Assembly: GCF_014208105.1 (NCBI RefSeq)
Contig: NZ_JACHMQ010000001.1
Coordinates: 1,240,001-1,304,000, forward strand
Length of the DNA stretch: 64,000 nucleotides
Direction of reading: 5' to 3'
Source: Actinomadura coerulea
Lineage (GTDB): Bacteria; Actinomycetota; Actinomycetes; Streptosporangiales; Streptosporangiaceae
Positions 19,541 through 28,511 of this stretch are shown one piece after another (positions within the stretch are counted from its first letter, which is position 1; every line of letters starts with the position of its first letter). The translations under genes and the position numbers were made by a program. The notes beneath the pieces were generated by a model. The model ran no database searches and was not told the DNA's origin. It saw nothing but the letters and a program-made list of their open reading frames with translations.

Positions 19541-20400
19541 CGCGCCTCCTCCCGCCAGACCCGGACCGCGTCCTGGTAGGCGGCCTCGTCGCCGGAAAGG
19601 AACCGCTCGCTGAAGGCCGACCACCGGTCGGGATCGGCCGCCGACTGCGCGTACAGCTTCTGGAACGCCTCGTCCCGGCCGAAGTCGGGCAGGCAGTCGG
19701 TGAAGTGCGCGCCGTTCGGCGTCTCGACCACGCCCGCCACCTGCGACCGGCTGATCAGCAGCGACTGCACCGGCCCCTCCTTCGCGAAGTCGGCGGTGTC
19801 GACGAGCCGCTCGCACGACACGTACGTCCGGTCGGCCGCCTTGGCGAACAGGTCGTCCATGTACGGGTCGGGGCCGAGGTACTGGGCGTTGCCGCGCGCG
19901 TCGGCGCGGTTCATGTGCACCAGCGCCGCGTCCATCCGCAGCGCGGGGACGGCGACGAGCTCCTGCCCGTCCTCGTAGGGCGACCGGACCGTCCGCAGTT
20001 CCGGGTTGACCCTCATCACGTCGGAGCCGAGGCCGACCGGGGTGGGCAGGAACGGCAGCCGGTGCGCCGCCGCGTACAGCCCGAACATGAACATGCCCTC
20101 GTCGTACTCGGTCAGCTCGATGGCCCCGGACTGGCGCGCCTGCCGGAAGTGCGGCTCCAGCGGGATCGAGTCCATCGTCACGAACGCGGTGACCAGCCGG
20201 CGGACCTTGCCCGCCGCGCACAGCAGCCCCACGTCCGGCCCCCCGTAGGCGACGATGGTGAGGTCGGTGACCGGGGAGCGCAGGATCGCCCGCACCAGCG
20301 CCATCGGCTTGCGCCGCGAGCCCCAGCCGCCGATCCCGATCGTCATGCCGCTCTCCAGCGAGCCCGCGACCTCCTCGACGGACATGACCTTGGAACTCAT
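19537..20400 (-). CDS. ipdA: IpdA-like CoA-transferase-fold subunit, steroid ring C opening
   Basis: Alpha subunit of 287 residues, close to the usual IpdA length. The N-terminus carries the CoA-transferase-type GMTIGIGGWGSRRKPMALVRA. The middle contains IPLEPHFRQARQSGAIELTEYDEGMF and LGSDVMRVNPELRTVRSPYEDG, and the C-terminus TPNGAHFTDCLPDFGRDE. With IpdB it is expected to form the heteromeric hydrolase of cholesterol C/D-ring breakdown. It is embedded in a four-gene set with 4-bp overlaps on both sides (echA20 before, ipdB after). Confidence 0.88.
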   Translation of the reverse strand: MSSKVMSVEEVAGSLESGMTIGIGGWGSRRKPMALVRAILRSPVTDLTIVAYGGPDVGLLCAAGKVRRLVTAFVTMDSIPLEPHFRQARQSGAIELTEYDEGMFMFGLYAAAHRLPFLPTPVGLGSDVMRVNPELRTVRSPYEDGQELVAVPALRMDAALVHMNRADARGNAQYLGPDPYMDDLFAKAADRTYVSCERLVDTADFAKEGPVQSLLISRSQVAGVVETPNGAHFTDCLPDFGRDEAFQKLYAQSAADPDRWSAFSERFLSGDEAAYQDAVRVWREEAR

Positions 20401-21143
20401 CGTGCCCCCTTGGCGACGAAGGCGTCGCGGTGCTCGTCGCCCGCGCCGACGAGGTTCAGCTCGAACGTGAACCCCTGCTCGTAGCGGTAGCTGCGTTTGA
20501 CGTCGACCGGGTCGATGCCGTTGAGCGACTCCTTGGCGCGCCGGATCACGTACCGGTCCTTGGCGGCGATGCCCGCGGCGACCTCCATCGCCTTGGCGCG
20601 CAGCTCCTCGGCGGGGACGACCTCCAGCACCGAGCCGTGGTGGCGCAGCTCCTCGGCCGTGACGTTGCGGCACGTGTAGACCATCGCGCGCATCAGGTGC
20701 TGCGGGACGAGCCGGGCCAGGTGGGTGGCGGCGCCGAGCGCGCCCCGGTCCACCTCGGGCAGCCCGAAGTAGGCGTCCCGCGAGGCGATCACGATGTCGG
20801 CGTTGCCCGCCAGGCCGACGCCGCCGCCGAGGCAGAAGCCGTGCACGGCGGCCACGACCGGGACCTCGCAGTCGTAGACGGCCGCGAACGCCGCGAAGCA
20901 GCCGCGGTTGGCGCCGACCAGCGCGGCGTGGCCCTCGGTGCTCTGCATCTCCTTGATGTCGACGCCCGCGTTGAAGCCCCGGCCCTCGGCGCGGAGCACG
21001 ACGGCGCCGACCCCGGGGTCGCGGCCCGCCGCGAGCACCGCGTCGGCCAGCTCGTACCAGCCCGCGACGGTCAGGGCGTTGACCGGCGGCGCGTCCACGA
21101 CGATCTCGGCGACCCCGTCCAGGGTCGTGGTGGAGACTCCCAT
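20397..21143 (-). CDS. echA20: EchA20-like crotonase, steroid ring D opening
   Basis: Crotonase-family protein of 248 residues. The oxyanion-hole segments are FNAGVDIKEMQ (near residue 60) and HGFCLGGGVGLAGNADIVIAS (near 105). The C-terminal third contains RRAKESLNGIDPVDVKRSYRYEQGFTFELN, typical of EchA20, which hydrolyses the D ring of the steroid-derived CoA ester. It is the first gene of the minus-strand set leading into ipdA, ipdB and ipdC. A ribosome-binding site (AAAGG) precedes ATG 21143, and an inverted repeat at 21158-21173 lies just upstream. Confidence 0.85.
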   Translation of the reverse strand: MGVSTTTLDGVAEIVVDAPPVNALTVAGWYELADAVLAAGRDPGVGAVVLRAEGRGFNAGVDIKEMQSTEGHAALVGANRGCFAAFAAVYDCEVPVVAAVHGFCLGGGVGLAGNADIVIASRDAYFGLPEVDRGALGAATHLARLVPQHLMRAMVYTCRNVTAEELRHHGSVLEVVPAEELRAKAMEVAAGIAAKDRYVIRRAKESLNGIDPVDVKRSYRYEQGFTFELNLVGAGDEHRDAFVAKGAR

Positions 21144-21157
21144 GCGCTACCTTTCCA

Positions 21158-21173
21158 CCAAACATTTGTTAGA
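21158..21173. promoter_or_regulatory. Candidate operator between echA20 and the SDR genes
   Basis: CCAAACATTTGTTAGA contains the inverted repeat AACA-TT-TGTT, with an outer C and G also symmetric (CnAACAnnTGTTnG). It lies in the 87-bp divergent promoter region of the steroid cluster. It is not the published KstR2 box (CAAG-type half-sites), and its half-site spacing differs from the KstR motif by 2 bp. A local TetR-type regulator not in this window is possible. Confidence 0.5.
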
Positions 21174-21207
21174 ACAGACGGTAGCAGAGCCGTCCGGAGG
21201 AGGCGGA

Positions 21208-21240
21208 ATGTCATCGGAGCCGGAGGCGGCATGTCACTGA
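21208..21240 (+). other. Ten-codon upstream ORF overlapping the SDR start
   Basis: ATG 21208 opens a short frame (MSSEPEAACH) that stops at 21240, past the real SDR start at 21231 in another frame. The start region is duplicated: GGAGGCGGAATGTCA (21199-21213) and GGAGGCGGCATGTCA (21222-21236) differ at one base. The first copy has a good ribosome-binding site, so some ribosomes may start there. Confidence 0.4.
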
Positions 21241-22004
21241 CGCTCGACCTGGGGGGCAGGACCGTCGTGGTGACGGGGGGCGTCCGGGGGGTGGGCGCCG
21301 GGATCAGCCGCGCCTTCCTGGAGGCCGGAGCCGAGGTGGTCGCGGTCGCCCGCCGCGAACCGGAGGCGGTGCCCGAGGCAGAAGGACGAACCGCGCGGTT
21401 CGTCTCGCTGGACGTGCGCGACCCCGACGCCGTGCAGGAGTTCGCGGACGGCCTCGACCGCGTGGACGTGCTCGTCAACAACGCGGGCGGCGCCCCGTAC
21501 CTGCCGGTGGCCGACGGCGCCCTGCGCACCCACGTCAAGATCATGGAGCTGAACCTGACGGCGCCGCTGATCATGGCCCGCGCGCTGCGTCCGCGGATCA
21601 TGGAGGCCGGGGGCGGCTCGGTGATCAACATCGGCAGCGTCAGCGGGGTGCGCCCGTCGCCGGGAACCGCCGCCTACGGCGCCGCCAAGGCGGGGCTGCA
21701 CAACCTCACCCAGTCCCTGGCCGTCGAGTGGGCGCCGCACATCCGGGTCAACACGCTCGTCCTCGGCATGGTCCGCACCGAACTGGCGCACCTGCACTAC
21801 GGAGACGAGAACGGCGTCGCCGCGGTGGCGGCGACCGTCCCGCTGGGGCGGCTCGCCGACCCCTACGACATCGGCGCCGCCTGCGTGTTCCTGGCGTCCG
21901 ACCTGGCGTCCTACGTGACCGGCTCGTCGATGCAGGTGCACGGCGGGGGAGAGCGGCCCGCCTTCCTGGACGCCGCCACCGTCAACAAGGAGGAAACGCG
22001 ATGA
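21231..22004 (+). CDS. SDR-family dehydrogenase of the steroid-degradation cluster
   Basis: Short-chain dehydrogenase of 257 residues. The cofactor loop is VVVTGGVRGVGAGISRAF (about residues 11-28), followed by NNAGGAPYLPV, the active-site Ser in INIGSVSGVRPSPG and YGAAKAGLHN (YxxxK). It corresponds in size and position to mycobacterial Rv3549c, which is divergent from echA20-ipdAB. The steroid-derived CoA substrate is inferred from context only. Its stop overlaps the next start by 4 nt (ATGA). The ATG at 21231 has GGAGG 4 nt upstream, and a second, out-of-frame start lies at 21208. Confidence 0.87.
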   Translation: MSLTLDLGGRTVVVTGGVRGVGAGISRAFLEAGAEVVAVARREPEAVPEAEGRTARFVSLDVRDPDAVQEFADGLDRVDVLVNNAGGAPYLPVADGALRTHVKIMELNLTAPLIMARALRPRIMEAGGGSVINIGSVSGVRPSPGTAAYGAAKAGLHNLTQSLAVEWAPHIRVNTLVLGMVRTELAHLHYGDENGVAAVAATVPLGRLADPYDIGAACVFLASDLASYVTGSSMQVHGGGERPAFLDAATVNKEETR

Positions 22005-22909
22005 TCTGCAAGGACCGGGTGGTCGCCGTCACCGGCGCCGGACGCGGCCTCGGCCGCGCGCACGCGCTGGAGTTCGCCCGGCAGGGCGCCCTCGTCGTCG
22101 TCAACGACCTCGGCGTCGCGCGCGACGGCACCGGCGACGCCTCCGAGGGCCCCGCCCACGACGTCGCGCGGGAGATCGAGGCGCTCGGGGGGCGGGCGGT
22201 CGCCAGCACCGACGACATCGCCACCGACGAGGGCGCCGCCGCGCTGGTCGCCGCGGCGACCGGCGCGTTCGGGCGGCTGGACACCCTGGTCAACAACGCC
22301 GGGTTCCTGCGCGACCGGATGCTGGTCAACCTCGGTGAGGACGAGTGGGACGCCGTCATGCGCGTGCACCTCAAGGGCCACTTCCTGCCGCTCAAGCACG
22401 CCGGGCGGTACTGGCGGGCCGAGAGCAAGGCCGGCCGCGCCGTGGACGCGCGCGTCGTCAACACCTCCTCCGGCGCCGGCCTGCTCGGCAGCGTCGGCCA
22501 GGGCAACTACTCCGCCGCCAAGGCGGGCATCGTCGGGCTGACCCTCGTGGCGTCCGCCGAACTCGGCCGGTACGGCGTGACGGTCAACGCGATCGCGCCC
22601 GCCGCCCGCACCCGGATGACCGAGGAGGTCTTCGCGCAGACGATGGCCGCCCCCGCCGAGGGCGAGTTCGACGCCATGGCGCCCGAGAACGTCTCGCCGC
22701 TCGTCGTCTGGCTCGGTTCCGCGCAGTCGCGCGACGTCACCGGGCGGGTCTTCGAGGCAGAGGGCGGCAAGATCTGCGTGATGGACGCCTTCCGCCACGG
22801 CCCCGCCGCGGACAAGGGCGCGAGGTGGGACCCGGCCGAGGTCGGCGACGTCGTCAAGAACCTCCTGGCGAAGGCTCCCGCTCCAGAACCGGTGTACGGA
22901 GCGGGCTGA
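22001..22909 (+). CDS. SDR-family dehydrogenase, Rv3548c-like
   Basis: Short-chain dehydrogenase of 302 residues, of the slightly longer type related to the dehydrogenase part of multifunctional peroxisomal enzymes. It has VVAVTGAGRGLGRAHALEFARQG at the N-terminus, VVNDLGVARDG with the NAD-selecting Asp, NNAGFLRDRMLVNL, the Ser region VNTSSGAGLLGSVGQ and YSAAKAGIVGL (YxxxK). Length and neighbourhood match Rv3548c of the mycobacterial cholesterol regulon. Probably a 3-hydroxyacyl-CoA dehydrogenase acting on a ring-degradation intermediate. It is coupled by ATGA to the upstream SDR gene. Confidence 0.87.
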   Translation: MICKDRVVAVTGAGRGLGRAHALEFARQGALVVVNDLGVARDGTGDASEGPAHDVAREIEALGGRAVASTDDIATDEGAAALVAAATGAFGRLDTLVNNAGFLRDRMLVNLGEDEWDAVMRVHLKGHFLPLKHAGRYWRAESKAGRAVDARVVNTSSGAGLLGSVGQGNYSAAKAGIVGLTLVASAELGRYGVTVNAIAPAARTRMTEEVFAQTMAAPAEGEFDAMAPENVSPLVVWLGSAQSRDVTGRVFEAEGGKICVMDAFRHGPAADKGARWDPAEVGDVVKNLLAKAPAPEPVYGAG

Positions 22910-22942
22910 CCGGCACCCGCGCCTCGGCGCGCCGGGCGCTCG

Positions 22943-24370
22943 TCAGCGCGGCCGGTAGTCGTCCATGTACCGGCGCACCTTCTCGGCGTAGGGCCGGACC
23001 CTGGCCGGGACGCCGCCCGTCTTCACGACCGTCGTGGCGGAGGTGCGGTAGGCGGCCGCCAGGTTCAGCGCCGGGTCGCCCGGCACGCTCTTCAGATCCT
23101 TCCCCCAGTAGCACAGGAACCGGCCCATCGCGGGGATCGACAGCTCAGGGGTGATCTGGGCGGGCCTCGGCTCAGGGTTGTCGAGGCCGCCGGGCTGCCA
23201 GAACGCCAGCACGCGCGGGGTCCACCGGGCGATGCCGTACTCGTCGCTCGCCGGGTCGGCCAGGCGCGGGTCGAAGCCGCTCTCCGCCTTCAGCATCGCC
23301 GCGATCAGCGCCGGGCTCAGCCCGCGCAGCTCGCACCACGTCCCGGCCTGGACGATCAGGTCGCGGTAGCGGGCGGGGACGTCGGATCCCGCCCGCAGCC
23401 ACTGCCGGTTCCGCTCCTGCGGCGGGGCGCCGCCGTCGCCCCGGTGGGGGAGCCCCGCGAACGCCACGGCGGCCACGGCCACCGCGGTGGCCGCTCCGGC
23501 CGCCGCGACCGCCCGCCGCCGGCCGCGCGGGCGCTCGCCCGGTGGACGCCTCCTCCGCGCGGGCGCGCCGGTGCGCGTCTCCTCGGAGGCCCGCGCCAGC
23601 GCCTCCCCGAAGTCCGCCGCCGACGCCCAGCGCCTGTCGCGGTCGGGGTCGAGCGCACGCGTCACGGCCGCGCCGACCCCGGACGGGATCGCGGCCCGGG
23701 TCTGCCCGAGCGGGCGCGGCGGCACGGCCGGCGGCTCGCCGGTCAGCAGGTGGTGGGTCAGCGCGCCGAGCCCGTAGACGTCCGCGCGGCGGTCGGGCGC
23801 GCCGTCCACCTGCGTCTGCTCGGGCGCCATGTAGCCGGGCGAGCCCGCGGGGAGCGTCAGCCTCGACAGGTGCTCCCCGGTGCGCGCGATACCGAGGTCG
23901 GCGATCATGATGCGCTCGCCGCCGCCGGCCGCCGACCTCAGCAGCACGTTGGACGGCTTCAGGTCGCGGTGCACGATGCCGAGGTCGTGCAGTTCCTGCA
24001 CGCCCCGGATGATCTCCTGCGCGGTGCGCAGCGCCTCGTCCGGCGGGAGCGGCCCGCCGGCGAGCCGCTCGGCCAGCGTGCCGCGGTCGGCGTAGGTCAT
24101 CACGAAGTAGGGCCGGCCGTCCGGCAACTCCCCGATGTCGAAGACCTGCACCAGCCGGTGCGAGTCGGCGCGGCGCAGCAGCCGCGCCTCCTGGACGAAC
24201 CGGTCCCGCACGTCGGTGCGCAGCGTCCAGTGCCCGGCCAGGACCTTGATCGCGACGGGGGAGTCGAGGTCGGGATCGTGCCCCAGCCAGACCGAGGCGA
24301 AGCCGCCGGATCCGAGGTGGCTGTCGATCCGGTAGCGTCCGGCGGCGATCGGGGTCTCCACGTCTCCCAA
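22943..24370 (-). CDS. Ser/Thr protein kinase fused to an extracellular lytic-transglycosylase-like domain
   Basis: Protein of 475 residues with an unusual layout. Residues 12-262 form a Hanks-type kinase: glycine loop LGSGGFASV (19-27), VAIKV with Lys42, catalytic HRDLKPSN (134-141), DLG (158-160, in place of DFG), and PGYMAPEQ (178-185). A basic stretch is followed by one membrane span (about 287-307). The outer part (about 320-475) ends in an SLT-type domain, with LIAAMLKAESGFDPRLADP carrying the expected catalytic Glu at about 363, YGIARWTP where related enzymes have GLMQ, and AAYRTSATTV. Most bacterial kinases of this type carry PASTA repeats outside. Here a wall-binding or wall-cutting domain may act as sensor or effector. 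Confidence 0.85.
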   Translation of the reverse strand: MGDVETPIAAGRYRIDSHLGSGGFASVWLGHDPDLDSPVAIKVLAGHWTLRTDVRDRFVQEARLLRRADSHRLVQVFDIGELPDGRPYFVMTYADRGTLAERLAGGPLPPDEALRTAQEIIRGVQELHDLGIVHRDLKPSNVLLRSAAGGGERIMIADLGIARTGEHLSRLTLPAGSPGYMAPEQTQVDGAPDRRADVYGLGALTHHLLTGEPPAVPPRPLGQTRAAIPSGVGAAVTRALDPDRDRRWASAADFGEALARASEETRTGAPARRRRPPGERPRGRRRAVAAAGAATAVAVAAVAFAGLPHRGDGGAPPQERNRQWLRAGSDVPARYRDLIVQAGTWCELRGLSPALIAAMLKAESGFDPRLADPASDEYGIARWTPRVLAFWQPGGLDNPEPRPAQITPELSIPAMGRFLCYWGKDLKSVPGDPALNLAAAYRTSATTVVKTGGVPARVRPYAEKVRRYMDDYRPR

Positions 24371-24572
24371 TCATGAATGACGGGCCGGTGCCCGCGCAGT
24401 GGCTTTCGGTGAAGGATCAGGTGCGGATCGTGGCCGGGGCGGGAGGAATGCGCCTTCCCGGCACGGCGTTGTAAGACCGGATAATGGATCGCCCCGACCG
24501 GGTCGTTCCGGCTACGGTGCGAAGGTTGTGGGGTGAGCGGGGCCCTGGGGGCCTGGAACCCTATCCTTGTCG

Positions 24573-27500
24573 ATGGTTATGGGGACGAGTGTGGAATCGC
24601 CGCTCGCCGGCCTGCGCGCGCGCCTGCCGCAGTTGATGCTGCGCGACCAGCACCGGCTGCGCCGCAGGATCGACGGCGCCCAGAAGACGCGCGACGCCGC
24701 GCGCCGGGCGAGGGTCGCCGAGGAGATCGCCGCCGACGTCGAGGCCGCCGAGCGGCGCGTCGAGCGGCGGCGCCTCGCCGTGCCCGAGATCACCTATCCG
24801 GCGCAGCTGCCGGTGTCGCAGAAGAAGGACGACATCCTCGCCGCGATCCGCGACCACCAGGTCGTGATCGTCGCGGGCGAGACCGGCTCCGGCAAGACCA
24901 CCCAGATTCCCAAGATCTGCCTCGAACTCGGCAGGGGCGTGCTCGGCTCCATCGGCCACACCCAGCCGCGGCGGCTCGCCGCGCGGACGGTCGGCGACCG
25001 CATCGCCGAGGAGCTCGGCACCGAACTCGGCCAGACCGTCGGCTACAAGGTGCGCTTCACCGACCGGTCGAGCGACGACACGCTCGTGAAGCTGATGACC
25101 GACGGCATCCTCCTCGCGGAGATCCAGACCGACCGGCTGCTGCGCCAGTACGACACGCTCATCATCGACGAGGCGCACGAGCGCAGCCTGAACATCGACT
25201 TCCTCCTCGGCTACGTCAGGGAGATCCTGCCCCGCCGCCCCGACCTCAAGGTGATCATCACCTCCGCGACGATCGACCCGGAGCGGTTCTCCGCGCACTT
25301 CGGGGACGCGCCGATCGTGGAGGTGTCCGGGCGCACCTATCCGGTCGAGGTCCGGTACCGGCCCGTCACCGACCCGGACGACCCGTCCGCCGACCCCGAC
25401 CGCGACCAGGTCCAGGCGATCGTCGACGCGGTCGACGAGCTCGGCCGCGAGGGGCCCGGCGACGTCCTGGTGTTCCTCAGCGGCGAGCGGGAGATCCGCG
25501 ACACCGCCGACGCGCTCACCAAGCACTTCACCCGGCAGCGGGGGACGACCGAGGTCCTGCCGCTGTACGCCCGGCTGTCGTCGGCAGAGCAGCACCGGGT
25601 GTTCCAGGCGCACCGCGGGCGGCGGGTCGTGCTCGCCACCAACGTCGCGGAGACGTCGCTGACCGTCCCCGGCATCAAGTACGTCGTCGACCCCGGCACC
25701 GCGCGCATCTCCCGCTACAGCCACCGGCTGAAGGTGCAGCGGCTCCCGATCGAGCCGGTGTCGCAGGCCTCGGCGAACCAGCGCAAGGGCCGCTGCGGCC
25801 GCGTCTCCGAGGGCGTGTGCATCCGGCTGTACTCCGAGGAGGACTTCGAGTCCCGCCCGGAGTTCACCGAGCCGGAGATCCTGCGGACCAACCTCGCGTC
25901 GGTCATCCTGCAGATGACCGCGCTCGGCCTCGGCGACATCGCCGCGTTCCCGTTCGTGGAGCCGCCCGACCGCCGCAACGTCAAGGCCGGCGTGGACCTC
26001 CTCCACGAGCTCGGCGCGATCGACCCGGCCGAGAAGGACCCGCGCAAGCGCCTCACCCCGCTCGGCCGCCGGCTGGCCCAGCTGCCCGTCGACCCCCGCC
26101 TCGGGCGCATGATCCTGGAGGCCGACCGGGGCGGCTGCGTCCGCGAGGTGCTGATCATCGCGGCGGCGCTGTCCATCCAGGACCCGCGCGAGCGCCCCGC
26201 CGAGAACCAGCAGGCCGCCGACGAGCGGCACCGCCGCTTCGCCGACCCCGGCTCCGACTTCCTCGCCTACCTGAACCTGTGGAACTACCTGCGCGAGCGG
26301 CAGGCGGAGCTGTCGGGCAGCGCGTTCCGCCGCATGTGCAAGAACGAGTTCCTGCACTACCTGCGCATCCGCGAGTGGCAGGACCTGCACGGCCAGCTCA
26401 AGCAGGTCGCCAAGTCCCTCGGCGTCACGCTGAACACCGCCGACGCGCCGCCCGACCGCATCCACACCTCGCTGCTCGCCGGCCTGCTGTCCCACATCGG
26501 CCTGATGGACGTCGACAAGAAGGAGAAGCAGCGCCGCGGGCAGGAGTACCTCGGCGCCCGGGGCGCGAAGTTCGCGGTGTTCCCAGGGTCGTCGCTTTTC
26601 AAGAAGCCGCCGCGCTGGGTGATGTCGGCGGAGCTGGTCGAGACGTCCCGGCTGTGGGGGCGGATCAACGCCAGGATCGAGCCCGAGTGGGTCGAACCCC
26701 TCGCGCAGCACCTGGTGAAGCGCAACTACAGCGAGCCGCACTGGTCGAAGAAGCAGGCGGCCGTCATGGCGCGCGAGAAGGTCACCCTCTACGGGGTCCC
26801 GATCGTCGCCGACCGCCGCGTCAACTACGGCGCCATCGACCCGGCCCTGTCGCGCGAGCTGTTCATCCGGCACGCGCTCGTCGAGGGCGACTGGGAGACC
26901 CACCACTCGTTCTTCCACGACAACCGCGCCCTGCTGGACGAGGTGGAGGAACTGGAGCACCGCGCCCGGCGCCGCGACATCCTCGTCGACGACGAGACCC
27001 TCTTCGACTTCTACGACGCGCGGATCCCCGAGGACGTCGTCTCCGGGCGGCACTTCGACGCCTGGTGGAAGAAGGCCCAGCGCGCCGACCCCGACCTGCT
27101 CGGGTTCGAGAAGTCGATGCTCATCAACGAGTCCGCGGGCGGCGTCAGCGAGGCCGACTACCCGGACGTGTGGCAGCAGGGCGCGCTGCGGCTGAAGCTC
27201 ACCTACCAGTTCGAGCCGGGCACCGACGCCGACGGCGTCACCGTGCACATCCCCGTCCAGGTCCTCAACCAGGTGCGGCCCGCCGGCTTCGACTGGCAGG
27301 TGCCGGGCCTGCGCACCGAACTGGTCACCGAGCTGATCCGGTCGCTGCCGAAGCAGCTGCGCGTGAACTTCGTCCCGGCGCCCGACTACGCCCGCAAGAT
27401 CCTCGACCGCGTGGCGCCGCGCACCGAGCCCCTGCTGGACGCCCTGGAGCGCGAGCTGACCGCGATGACGAGCGTGCCTGTCGCGCGGGAGGCGTGGGAC

Positions 27501-28511
27501 CCGTCCCGGCTGCCCGCCCACCTGCGCATCACGTTCCGCGTCCTCGACGCCGCGGGCCGGACCCTCGGCGAGGGCACCGACCTGGACGAGCTGAAACGCC
27601 GCCTCGCCGGGAAGGTGCGCGGGACGCTGTCCAAGGCCGCGTCCACGATCGAGCGGTCCGGGCTCACCGAGTGGACGATCGGCGAGCTGCCCCGCACCTA
27701 CGAGCGCAACCAGGCCGGCTACGACGTCAAGGCCTATCCCGCGCTCACCGACGAGGGCGGCACCGTGGCCGTCCGCATGTACGAGACGGAGGCCGAGCAG
27801 CGCCGCGCGATGTGGCTCGGCACGCGGCGGCTGATCCTGCTGAACGCGCCGTCGCCGGTGAAGCTCATCCAGGGCCGCCTGACCAACCAGGGCAAGCTGG
27901 CGCTCAGCCACAACCCACACGGATCGGTCGCGGCGCTGTTCGACGACTGCGTCACCGCCGCCGCCGACCGGCTCATCGCCGAGGCGGGCGGGCCCGCGTG
28001 GGACGAGGACGGCTTCCGCGCCCTGTACGACCGGGTCCGCGCCGGCCTGCACGACGCGACCGCCCAGATCGTCGGCCTGGTCGAGCGGATCCTCGCCGAG
28101 GCGCACGAGATCGACCGGCGGCTGCGCGGCACGGCGAGCCTCACCCTCGTGCCCGCGCTCACCGACGTCCGCGGCCATCTCGGCACGCTCGTGCGGCCGG
28201 GGTTCGTCACCGCGACCGGCTGGGCCCGGCTGCCGGATCTGCCGCGCTACCTGCGCGCCCTGCAGGTGAGGCTCGACAAGCTCCCCGAGAACCCGGGGCG
28301 CGACCGCATGCTCGCGCACCAGGTCGAGGTCCTGGCGCAGGAGTACGACCAGACCCTGCGCCGGCTCCACCCCGCCCGGCGGGAGGAGGAGCCGGCCCGG
28401 CAGATCCGCTGGATGCTGGAGGAGCTGCGGGTCAGCCTCTTCGCCCAGCAGCTCGGCACCCGCTTCCCCGTCTCCGACAAGCGCATCCGCAAGGCGATGG
28501 CCCAGCTCTAG
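24573..28511 (+). CDS. hrpA: ATP-dependent RNA helicase HrpA
   Basis: DEAH-box helicase of 1312 residues, full length for HrpA (about 1300 in E. coli). The motifs in order are GETGSGKTTQIPKI (Walker A), TQPRRLAARTV, DEAHERSLNIDFLLGY (DEAH box), TSATIDPERF, TNVAETSLTVPGIKYVVD and QRKGRCGRVSEGVCIRLY, followed by the helicase-associated domain and the long HrpA-specific C-terminus (DUF3418). It likely acts on mRNA processing or on stalled ribosomes. The start is uncertain among TTG 24567, ATG 24573 and ATG 24579. A TATCCT -10 candidate ends 5 nt before ATG 24573, which favours a leaderless message. Confidence 0.95.
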   Translation: MVMGTSVESPLAGLRARLPQLMLRDQHRLRRRIDGAQKTRDAARRARVAEEIAADVEAAERRVERRRLAVPEITYPAQLPVSQKKDDILAAIRDHQVVIVAGETGSGKTTQIPKICLELGRGVLGSIGHTQPRRLAARTVGDRIAEELGTELGQTVGYKVRFTDRSSDDTLVKLMTDGILLAEIQTDRLLRQYDTLIIDEAHERSLNIDFLLGYVREILPRRPDLKVIITSATIDPERFSAHFGDAPIVEVSGRTYPVEVRYRPVTDPDDPSADPDRDQVQAIVDAVDELGREGPGDVLVFLSGEREIRDTADALTKHFTRQRGTTEVLPLYARLSSAEQHRVFQAHRGRRVVLATNVAETSLTVPGIKYVVDPGTARISRYSHRLKVQRLPIEPVSQASANQRKGRCGRVSEGVCIRLYSEEDFESRPEFTEPEILRTNLASVILQMTALGLGDIAAFPFVEPPDRRNVKAGVDLLHELGAIDPAEKDPRKRLTPLGRRLAQLPVDPRLGRMILEADRGGCVREVLIIAAALSIQDPRERPAENQQAADERHRRFADPGSDFLAYLNLWNYLRERQAELSGSAFRRMCKNEFLHYLRIREWQDLHGQLKQVAKSLGVTLNTADAPPDRIHTSLLAGLLSHIGLMDVDKKEKQRRGQEYLGARGAKFAVFPGSSLFKKPPRWVMSAELVETSRLWGRINARIEPEWVEPLAQHLVKRNYSEPHWSKKQAAVMAREKVTLYGVPIVADRRVNYGAIDPALSRELFIRHALVEGDWETHHSFFHDNRALLDEVEELEHRARRRDILVDDETLFDFYDARIPEDVVSGRHFDAWWKKAQRADPDLLGFEKSMLINESAGGVSEADYPDVWQQGALRLKLTYQFEPGTDADGVTVHIPVQVLNQVRPAGFDWQVPGLRTELVTELIRSLPKQLRVNFVPAPDYARKILDRVAPRTEPLLDALERELTAMTSVPVAREAWDPSRLPAHLRITFRVLDAAGRTLGEGTDLDELKRRLAGKVRGTLSKAASTIERSGLTEWTIGELPRTYERNQAGYDVKAYPALTDEGGTVAVRMYETEAEQRRAMWLGTRRLILLNAPSPVKLIQGRLTNQGKLALSHNPHGSVAALFDDCVTAAADRLIAEAGGPAWDEDGFRALYDRVRAGLHDATAQIVGLVERILAEAHEIDRRLRGTASLTLVPALTDVRGHLGTLVRPGFVTATGWARLPDLPRYLRALQVRLDKLPENPGRDRMLAHQVEVLAQEYDQTLRRLHPARREEEPARQIRWMLEELRVSLFAQQLGTRFPVSDKRIRKAMAQL

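Noticed and set aside
21158..21173. A KstR2 box in the steroid divergon.
   Set aside because: The half-sites are AACA/TGTT, not the CAAG/CTTG type of KstR2, so the site is reported only as an unnamed palindrome.
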